64,000 nucleotides of DNA. Origin: Buttiauxella warmboldiae. GTDB lineage: Bacteria > Pseudomonadota > Gammaproteobacteria > Enterobacterales > Enterobacteriaceae. The DNA lies in contig NZ_RPOH01000025.1 in NCBI RefSeq assembly GCF_003818135.1, positions 1-64,000 on the forward strand, given 5' to 3'. The translations under genes were made by a program, and so were the position numbers. The first letter of the stretch is position 1, and every line of letters begins with the position of its first letter. The notes under the pieces were generated by a model that did not search any database, was not told where the DNA came from, and saw nothing but the letters and a program-made list of their open reading frames with translations. This document shows positions 57,694 to 64,000 of the stretch, piece by piece.

Positions 57694-59636
57694 CGGCACT
57701 GCTTGAGCTACGGGATATTCGCCGTAGCTACCCGTCGGGAGATGAACAGGTTGAGGTGCTTAAAGGCATTAATATCACCATTGCCGCGGGTGAGATGGTG
57801 GCGATTGTCGGGGCCTCAGGCTCCGGTAAATCCACGCTGATGAATATCCTTGGCTGCCTGGATAAACCCACCAGCGGCAGTTACAAAGTGGCCGGGCAGG
57901 ATGTCGCGCTGCTTGATAGCGACGCGCTTGCCACCTTACGGCGCGAGCACTTTGGTTTTATCTTCCAGCGCTATCATTTGCTCTCGCATCTTAACGCCAC
58001 GCAAAACGTGGAAGTGCCGGCGGTATATGCCGGTACGGCACGGGTTTATCGCCAGCAGCGGGCACGAGCTTTACTGATGCGCCTGGGGCTGGCTGAACGC
58101 GTTGACTATCTTCCGGCACAGCTGTCCGGCGGCCAGCAGCAGCGCGTCAGTATCGCCCGCGCGCTGATGAATGGCGGCCAGGTGATTCTGGCGGATGAGC
58201 CGACCGGCGCGCTGGATAGCCACTCTGGCGAAGAGGTGATGGCGACGCTCAAACAGCTGCGGGAACAGGGGCATACGGTGATTATCGTCACCCACGACCC
58301 GACTATTGCCGCACAGGCTCAGCGCGTTATCGAAATTCGTGACGGTGAGATTATCAGCAATCCTCCGGCGCTGGCGTCATCGGCTGGCGTACAGAAAGAG
58401 GCAAAGCCGCAGCCGACTCACTCACCGTTTCAGCAAACGCTCAGCAGCTTCCGTGAGGCATTCACTATGGCGTGGCTGGCGCTGGCGGCGAATAAAATGC
58501 GCACGCTATTGACGATGCTCGGCATTATTATTGGTATCGCCTCGGTGGTATCGATAGTGATTGTCGGCGATGCGGCCAAGCAGCTGGTGTTGCAGGATAT
58601 TCGCTCGATTGGCACCAACACCATCGATATCTATCCGGGGAAAGATTTTGGCGACGATGACCCGCAATACCAGCAGGCATTAAAATATGACGACCTGGCG
58701 GCCATCAGCCAGCAGCCCTGGGTCAGGTCGGCAACCCCTTCGCTTTCGAGTAATTTACGGGTGCGCTATGGTAACGTCGATGCTGCCGCAAGCGTGAATG
58801 GCGTCAGCAGCCAGTACTTTAACGTTTACGGCATGACCTTCAGCGAAGGGAATACTTTTAACGACGAGCAGCTGGCAGGGCGTGCGCAGGTGGTGGTGCT
58901 GGACAGCAATACCAAACGCCAGCTGTTTCCGGATAAAGCCTGGGTGGTGGGGGAAATTGTGCTGGTGGGCAACATGCCTGCGACGGTGATAGGCGTGGCG
59001 CAGGAGAAGCAGTCGATGTTTGGCAGCAGTAAAATTCTGCGCGTCTGGTTGCCGTATAACACCATGGCCGGGCGGGTGATGGGGCAGAGCTGGCTTAACT
59101 CGATTACGGTGCGCGTTAACGAGGGTTATCACAGCCAGGAAGCTGAACAGCAGCTCAACCGGTTGTTGCAGTTACGTCACGGTAAGAAAGATTTCTTCAC
59201 CTACAATATGGACGGGCTGTTGAAAACGGCGGAAAAGACCACACGTACTCTTCAGATGTTCCTGACGCTGGTGGCGGTGATTTCATTGCTGGTCGGCGGG
59301 ATTGGCGTGATGAACATCATGCTGGTGTCGGTGACGGAACGTACGAAAGAGATCGGTATCCGCATGGCGGTAGGGGCGCGTGCCAGCGATGTGCTACAGC
59401 AGTTTTTGATCGAGGCGGTGCTGGTGTGTCTGGTGGGGGGAGCGTTAGGCATTGCGTTATCGCTGTTAATCGCCTTCACGCTGCAGCTGGTATTGCCCGG
59501 CTGGGAGATAGGCTTTTCACCGATGGCCTTATTAACCGCGTTTGTCTGTTCAACCGCAACGGGAATTATTTTTGGTTGGCTACCGGCAAGAAATGCCGCG
59601 CGGCTTAACCCTATTGATGCGCTGGCGCGAGATTAA
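57690..59636 (+). CDS. macB: MacB, ATPase/permease of the MacAB-TolC pump
   Basis: A 648-residue protein of the same length as E. coli MacB. The N-terminal ATPase has Walker [10 protein letters not shown], signature LSGGQQQR and Walker [13 protein letters not shown] membrane helix near residue 275, a large periplasmic domain and three C-terminal helices follow, as in type VII ABC mechanotransmission proteins. It overlaps macA by 4 bases. Confidence 0.96.
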   Translation: MTALLELRDIRRSYPSGDEQVEVLKGINITIAAGEMVAIVGASGSGKSTLMNILGCLDKPTSGSYKVAGQDVALLDSDALATLRREHFGFIFQRYHLLSHLNATQNVEVPAVYAGTARVYRQQRARALLMRLGLAERVDYLPAQLSGGQQQRVSIARALMNGGQVILADEPTGALDSHSGEEVMATLKQLREQGHTVIIVTHDPTIAAQAQRVIEIRDGEIISNPPALASSAGVQKEAKPQPTHSPFQQTLSSFREAFTMAWLALAANKMRTLLTMLGIIIGIASVVSIVIVGDAAKQLVLQDIRSIGTNTIDIYPGKDFGDDDPQYQQALKYDDLAAISQQPWVRSATPSLSSNLRVRYGNVDAAASVNGVSSQYFNVYGMTFSEGNTFNDEQLAGRAQVVVLDSNTKRQLFPDKAWVVGEIVLVGNMPATVIGVAQEKQSMFGSSKILRVWLPYNTMAGRVMGQSWLNSITVRVNEGYHSQEAEQQLNRLLQLRHGKKDFFTYNMDGLLKTAEKTTRTLQMFLTLVAVISLLVGGIGVMNIMLVSVTERTKEIGIRMAVGARASDVLQQFLIEAVLVCLVGGALGIALSLLIAFTLQLVLPGWEIGFSPMALLTAFVCSTATGIIFGWLPARNAARLNPIDALARD

Positions 59637-59665
59637 ATCGATCTCAGCTATGACGTTTGGGTATA

Positions 59666-59693
59666 AAAATGCCAGCCTGGCGGCTGGCATTTT
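59666..59693. terminator. Bidirectional terminator of macB and cspD
   Basis: AAAATGCCAGCC/GGCTGGCATTTT is a 12-bp perfect stem with a TGGC loop; the A and T arms serve both strands. Confidence 0.85.
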
Positions 59694-59724
59694 ATCCCTG
59701 GGATGTACACAATGAGGCAAAAGG

Positions 59725-59949
59725 TCAGGCGACCGCTGCTTCAAGCTCCAGAGGCACAATCAAACTGGCGTGATTGCCTTTTGGCCCCTGATGTACATCA
59801 AACCTGACAGTTTGTCCGGCTTTAAGCGTTCTGTAACCATCCATCTGAATGGTGGAGTAGTGTGCGAAGATATCTTCGCCACCGCCCTCAGGGCAGATAA
59901 AACCGAACCCTTTGGCGTTATTGAACCATTTAACAGTACCCGTTTCCAT
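59725..59949 (-). CDS. cspD: CspD, cold-shock-family inhibitor of DNA replication
   Basis: A 74-residue single cold-shock domain, the E. coli length. RNP1 (KGFGFI) and RNP2 (DIFAHYS) are both present. Unlike CspA it is induced by starvation and stationary phase and inhibits replication by binding single-stranded DNA at forks. It is divergent from clpS, in the E. coli arrangement. The Lon protease degrades it. Confidence 0.95.
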   Translation of the reverse strand: METGTVKWFNNAKGFGFICPEGGGEDIFAHYSTIQMDGYRTLKAGQTVRFDVHQGPKGNHASLIVPLELEAAVA

Positions 59950-60271
59950 GCTTCGACATCCTTCGTAAATCTTATAAGTGAGATGGAATCAACCGGTGGG
60001 TGAGGGCGGGCTGTTCAAAACCTCGCCAGCTCACGCTTGTACAATGTAGATAATTTAACCATGTCGTCAAGCGTTGCGCGGGGGGTAACCCTTGAGAATG
60101 AATCAAAAATTTGAAGCAGTTAACGCTATGCTGATTAATGTGATCGGGCTCGCGCTCGCAAATAGTGACCGCTTTACACTCGGTGCTTCACGTTAACTGA
60201 AAGCGTATTACACTCAACCTATGGGCTTCGCCTTCATCATAACGGGCGATTTAACACGATGACGATTTGCA
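59950..60271. other. cspD-clpS divergent promoter region
   Basis: 322 bases without a supported gene. The clpS side has TTAACT then TACACT near 60194-60215, a weak promoter-like pair. The region is A+T-rich around 60095-60145. Confidence 0.35.
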
Positions 60272-60592
60272 ATGGGTAAGACGAACGATTGGTTGGATTT
60301 CGACCAGCTGGTGGGTGATAAACTGCGCGAAGCGCTAAAACCCCCTTCAATGTATAAAGTAATGTTAATGAACGATGACTACACGCCGATGGAATTTGTT
60401 ATTGACGTGCTGCAAAAGTTCTTTTCTTATGATGTAGAGCGTGCAACGCAACTGATGCTCACCGTGCACTATCAGGGTAAAGCTACCTGCGGCATTTTTA
60501 CTGCAGAAGTAGCGGAAACCAAAGTCGCGTTAGTGAACCAGTACGCACGAGAGCATGAGCATCCGTTGCTGTGTACGCTAGAAAAAGCCTGA
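60272..60592 (+). CDS. clpS: ClpS, N-degron adaptor of ClpAP
   Basis: A 106-residue adaptor, the E. coli length. A flexible N-terminal extension is followed by the hydrophobic N-degron pocket residues in [20 protein letters not shown] and [12 protein letters not shown]. It delivers proteins with leucine, phenylalanine, tryptophan or tyrosine at the N-terminus to ClpA. clpA follows after 27 bases. Confidence 0.97.
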   Translation: MGKTNDWLDFDQLVGDKLREALKPPSMYKVMLMNDDYTPMEFVIDVLQKFFSYDVERATQLMLTVHYQGKATCGIFTAEVAETKVALVNQYAREHEHPLLCTLEKA

Positions 60593-60619
60593 AGAAGGCA
60601 AAATTTGGGGGAGGTGCCT

Positions 60620-62893
60620 ATGCTCAATCAAGAACTGGAACTCAGTTTAAACATGGCTTTCGCCAGAGCGCGCGAGCACCGACATGAGTTTATGACCGTC
60701 GAGCATCTGTTACTGGCTTTGCTCAGTAACCCATCGGCTCGCGAAGCGCTGGAAGCGTGTAGCGTGGACCTGGTGGCGCTGCGACAGGAACTCGAGGCCT
60801 TCATCGAACAAACCACGCCGGTTCTGCCCGCCAGTGAAGAAGAGCGTGACACTCAGCCTACGCTTAGCTTCCAGCGTGTGCTGCAACGTGCGGTCTTTCA
60901 CGTCCAGTCTTCTGGCCGCAGTGAAGTGACCGGGGCAAATGTACTGGTGGCTATCTTCAGCGAGCAGGAGTCCCAGGCTGCGTACCTGCTGCGTAAACAT
61001 GAAGTCAGCCGGCTTGATGTGGTCAACTTTATCTCTCACGGTACACGCAAAGACGAACCTAACCAGGCGCCGGGCGCAGAAAATCCGGTTAATGAAGAGC
61101 AGGCAGGCGGGGAGGAACGTATGGAAAACTTCACCACCAATCTCAACCAGCTTGCACGCGTGGGAGGGATCGATCCGCTGATTGGCCGCGAGAAAGAGCT
61201 TGAGCGCGCCATTCAGGTTCTGTGCCGCCGCCGTAAAAACAACCCGCTGTTGGTGGGGGAGTCCGGGGTCGGGAAGACGGCGATTGCCGAAGGGCTTGCC
61301 TGGCGTATCGTGCAGGGCGACGTGCCGGAAGTGATTGCCGATTGTACTATTTACGCGTTGGATATCGGTTCGTTGCTGGCGGGCACGAAATACCGCGGTG
61401 ACTTTGAGAAACGTTTTAAAGCGTTGCTCAAGCAGCTTGAACAGGATCAGAACAGCATTCTGTTTATCGATGAAATTCATACCATTATCGGTGCAGGCGC
61501 CGCGTCCGGCGGCCAGGTGGATGCGGCCAACCTGATTAAGCCGCTGCTGTCGAGCGGCAAGATCCGCGTCATCGGCTCAACAACGTATCAGGAATTCAGC
61601 AATATCTTTGAAAAAGACCGTGCTCTGGCACGTCGCTTCCAGAAAATTGATATTACTGAGCCCAGCGTTGAGGAGACCGTGCAGATTATTAACGGTCTGA
61701 AACCGAAATACGAAGCGCACCATGACGTGCGTTATACCGCGAAAGCGATTCGTGCCGCGGTGGAACTGGCGGTGAAATATATCAACGATCGTCACCTGCC
61801 GGACAAGGCAATTGACGTTATCGACGAAGCAGGGGCTCGTAGCCGCCTGATGCCGGTGAGCAAGCGTAAGAAAACGGTCAATGTCGCCGATATCGAAACC
61901 GTGGTCGCACGTATTGCCCGCATCCCGGAGAAGAGCGTGTCGGCAAGCGATCGTGATACGCTCAGAAGCCTGGACGACCGTCTGAAAATGCTGGTGTTTG
62001 GCCAGGATAAAGCCATTGAGGCGTTAACCGAAGCGATCAAAATGAGCCGTGCCGGGTTAGGACACGATCGTAAGCCCGTTGGTTCCTTCCTGTTTGCCGG
62101 CCCAACCGGGGTGGGTAAAACGGAAGTGACCGTGCAGCTGGCGAAATCGCTGGGCATTGAGCTGCTGCGCTTTGATATGTCGGAATATATGGAACGCCAC
62201 ACGGTGAGCCGTTTGATTGGCGCGCCTCCGGGATACGTAGGTTTTGACCAGGGCGGCCTGCTGACGGATGCGGTGATTAAGCATCCTCACTCTGTGCTGC
62301 TGCTTGATGAGATCGAAAAAGCGCACCCGGATGTCTTTAACCTGCTATTACAGGTGATGGATAACGGTACGCTGACCGATAACAACGGGCGCAAAGCGGA
62401 CTTCCGTAATGTGATTCTGGTGATGACCACCAACGCCGGGGTGCGTGAAACCGAGCGTAAGTCGATTGGCCTGATTCGTCAGGACAACAGTACCGACGCA
62501 ATGGAAGAGATCAAAAAGATCTTTACCCCGGAATTCCGCAACCGTCTGGACAACATTATCTGGTTCAACCATCTCTCTACCGAGGTGATCCACCAGGTGG
62601 TCGACAAATTTATTGTTGAGCTACAGGTGCAGTTGGATCAGAAAGGGGTTTCGCTGGAAGTGAGCCAGGAAGCGCGTGACTGGCTGGCAGAGAAAGGCTA
62701 TGACCGTGCGATGGGCGCGCGTCCCATGACGCGTGTAATTCAGGACAACCTGAAAAAACCGCTCGCCAATGAACTGCTGTTTGGTTCATTAGTGGACGGA
62801 GGCCAGGTCACGGTGGCGCTGGATAAAGAGGATCAGAAACTGGTTTATAATTTCCATAGCGCGCAGAAGCACAAACCGGAAGCGGCTCACTAA
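60620..62893 (+). CDS. clpA: ClpA, AAA+ unfoldase of the ClpAP protease
   Basis: A 757-residue HSP100 ATPase. It has an N-domain (residues 1-145) that docks ClpS, AAA-1 with Walker A GESGVGKT and Walker B LFIDEIH, and AAA-2 with Walker A GPTGVGKT and [12 protein letters not shown]. The ClpP-binding IGL-type loop is in [14 protein letters not shown] start at ATG 60620 ([14 protein letters not shown]) after GGGGGAGG, as in E. coli. Confidence 0.97.
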   Translation: MLNQELELSLNMAFARAREHRHEFMTVEHLLLALLSNPSAREALEACSVDLVALRQELEAFIEQTTPVLPASEEERDTQPTLSFQRVLQRAVFHVQSSGRSEVTGANVLVAIFSEQESQAAYLLRKHEVSRLDVVNFISHGTRKDEPNQAPGAENPVNEEQAGGEERMENFTTNLNQLARVGGIDPLIGREKELERAIQVLCRRRKNNPLLVGESGVGKTAIAEGLAWRIVQGDVPEVIADCTIYALDIGSLLAGTKYRGDFEKRFKALLKQLEQDQNSILFIDEIHTIIGAGAASGGQVDAANLIKPLLSSGKIRVIGSTTYQEFSNIFEKDRALARRFQKIDITEPSVEETVQIINGLKPKYEAHHDVRYTAKAIRAAVELAVKYINDRHLPDKAIDVIDEAGARSRLMPVSKRKKTVNVADIETVVARIARIPEKSVSASDRDTLRSLDDRLKMLVFGQDKAIEALTEAIKMSRAGLGHDRKPVGSFLFAGPTGVGKTEVTVQLAKSLGIELLRFDMSEYMERHTVSRLIGAPPGYVGFDQGGLLTDAVIKHPHSVLLLDEIEKAHPDVFNLLLQVMDNGTLTDNNGRKADFRNVILVMTTNAGVRETERKSIGLIRQDNSTDAMEEIKKIFTPEFRNRLDNIIWFNHLSTEVIHQVVDKFIVELQVQLDQKGVSLEVSQEARDWLAEKGYDRAMGARPMTRVIQDNLKKPLANELLFGSLVDGGQVTVALDKEDQKLVYNFHSAQKHKPEAAH

Positions 62894-62917
62894 TTATTCA
62901 TCAGCAGCCTAATAAAA

Positions 62918-62948
62918 AAAGGCCAGGTTAATAAATAACCTGGCCTTT
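62918..62948. terminator. Bidirectional terminator of clpA and infA
   Basis: AAAGGCCAGGTTA/TAACCTGGCCTTT is a 13-bp perfect stem with a 5-base loop. On the minus strand it is followed by a T run. Confidence 0.9.
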
Positions 62949-62999
62949 CTATTACTAAACTGTTTGCGCCGCCTGTCAGGGCCGCGCTAAATAAAACTA

Positions 63000-63218
<219 letters not shown>

Positions 63219-63509
63219 CTAATCCTCGAGGGTATCACTACCATAGTTTTGAACCGGCAAGATAATGCCCAGGTTCACGTATCATGTAAAGAATTGTTGG
63301 TGAAATCACCAGCGAAAGTGCAATTTGCACATTACCCGAAACCCACTCAAAAGCTGCACGCCTGGCGCTGGTCATGAGGGCTGCGAAGAGATAAACGATG
63401 GGCTGTCCCTGTTAAAGCTAATCCCAAACGGCGGTGGGGTAATGAGCAGAGTTCACTCTGCGGAGCTAATTATAACACTCTTAACCGTATTGTGCCGTAA
63501 ACATTATCG
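63219..63509. other. aat-infA gap with infA promoter region
   Basis: 291 bases without a supported gene. A 13-base near-palindrome GTGCAATTTGCAC (63319-63331) and a small hairpin GCAGAG-TTCA-CTCTGC (63446-63461) are visible. infA has two promoters in E. coli, but I cannot place them surely here. Confidence 0.35.
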
Positions 63510-64000
63510 TTACGAGAGGATTTGCGGCACCCAACAATAGGCGGGTAGCTGTAGCGGACGAAATATAGCCAGCTGCGCCAGATATTCCCGACGCGGAATT
63601 TCAACTGCGCCCAAAGATGCGGTATGCGCATTCAGCACCTGGCAATCAATCAGCCTGCCGCCATAATTGATAAAGTGCTGGCAGAAGACCAGCAGTGCCG
63701 TTTTGGACGCGTTTTCCCGACGGCTGAACATCGATTCACCGCAAAACAGCGCCCCTTGCGCCACACCATACATCCCGCCGATCGGTTCCTCACCTTCCCA
63801 GACCTCAACCGAATGGGCGTGTCCCAACTCATGTAGCCGCATATAGGCATCGATGATATCCGGGGTAATCCAGGTCCCTTCTTCACGGTCATCAGCACAG
63901 GCGCTGATAACTCGCTCGAACGCATGATTCAGCGTCACGCGATAAGGGGAGCGGCGATGGAAACGCTTCATGCTGCGGCTCAGGTGGAATTGCTCAGGAA
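63510..64000 (-). CDS. aat: Aat, leucyl/phenylalanyl-tRNA-protein transferase (partial)
   Basis: The last 163 residues of Aat. The frame stays open to the window edge ([13 protein letters not shown], matching E. coli), so the first 70 or so residues are outside. Conserved parts are [19 protein letters not shown] and [23 protein letters not shown]. It adds leucine or phenylalanine to proteins with basic N-termini, creating the degrons read by ClpS. The C-terminus (YCWVPQILS) is shorter than that of E. coli. Confidence 0.96.
   Translation of the reverse strand, partial: PEQFHLSRSMKRFHRRSPYRVTLNHAFERVISACADDREEGTWITPDIIDAYMRLHELGHAHSVEVWEGEEPIGGMYGVAQGALFCGESMFSRRENASKTALLVFCQHFINYGGRLIDCQVLNAHTASLGAVEIPRREYLAQLAIFRPLQLPAYCWVPQILS

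Noticed and set aside
60710..61480. 256-codon open frame antisense to clpA
   Set aside because: It is a shadow of clpA codon use; there is no start signal or recognisable protein.

Overview
The window is a chromosomal segment of an enterobacterium (order Enterobacterales, most likely family Enterobacteriaceae). Almost every protein aligns by eye over its full length with a known Escherichia coli K-12 protein, and the order follows the E. coli map from dinG to aat. No rRNA, tRNA, intact insertion sequence or CRISPR array was seen. I do not assign a genus. Protein names rest on recalled family sequences, not on a database search.

Layout. 1-6133: the OsmF-YehYXW ABC importer, the 35-residue YohO, the MerR-type regulator MlrA and the ribosomal oxygenase RoxA. 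In E. coli these lie at map positions far from dinG. 6299-12350: dinG with a LexA box, ybiB, two small secreted YhcN-family proteins (ybiJ, mcbA), a flavin-reductase-like gene and rlmF. 12351-19008: ybiO, glnHPQ with NtrC/sigma-54 signals, dps and rhtA. 19376-22746: ompX, opgE, the divergent manganese pair mntS/mntR, and a 23-codon stub that looks like the start of ybiR. The E. coli segment that normally follows is absent here and the map resumes at ybjI. 22777-25464: ybjI, ybjJ and rcdA.

25490-27169 is the one clearly accessory stretch. It is an A+T-richer islet lying against the 3' end of the small RNA gene rybB. It is bounded by 23-bp direct repeats that copy the rybB terminator, and short TGTCGCCA repeats lie just inside both ends, where integrase arm sites would be. 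It carries two unrecognised genes, a 64-residue protein and a 262-residue membrane protein, and no integrase gene. This is the best candidate for an undescribed system.

27313-48616: ybjL, ybjM, grxA, ybjC-nfsA-rimK-ybjN, putrescine importer potFGHI, ybjO (apparently frameshifted at its 5' end), rlmC, arginine importer artPIQM with artJ, ybjP, ybjQ-amiD, ybjS, ybjT and ltaE. 48816-64000: hcr/hcp (poxB is missing between ltaE and hcr), lysO, aqpZ, ybjD, ybjX, macAB, cspD, clpS-clpA, infA (serW is missing next to it) and the 3' two thirds of aat, cut by the window edge.

Functional themes: small-solute transport (osmoprotectant, glutamine, putrescine, arginine, lysine, threonine/homoserine export), stress defence (Dps, GrxA, NfsA, Hcp/Hcr, MntS/MntR, RybB, OmpX), ribosome and rRNA modification (RoxA, RlmF, RlmC, RimK) and protein turnover (ClpS, ClpA, Aat: the N-degron pathway).
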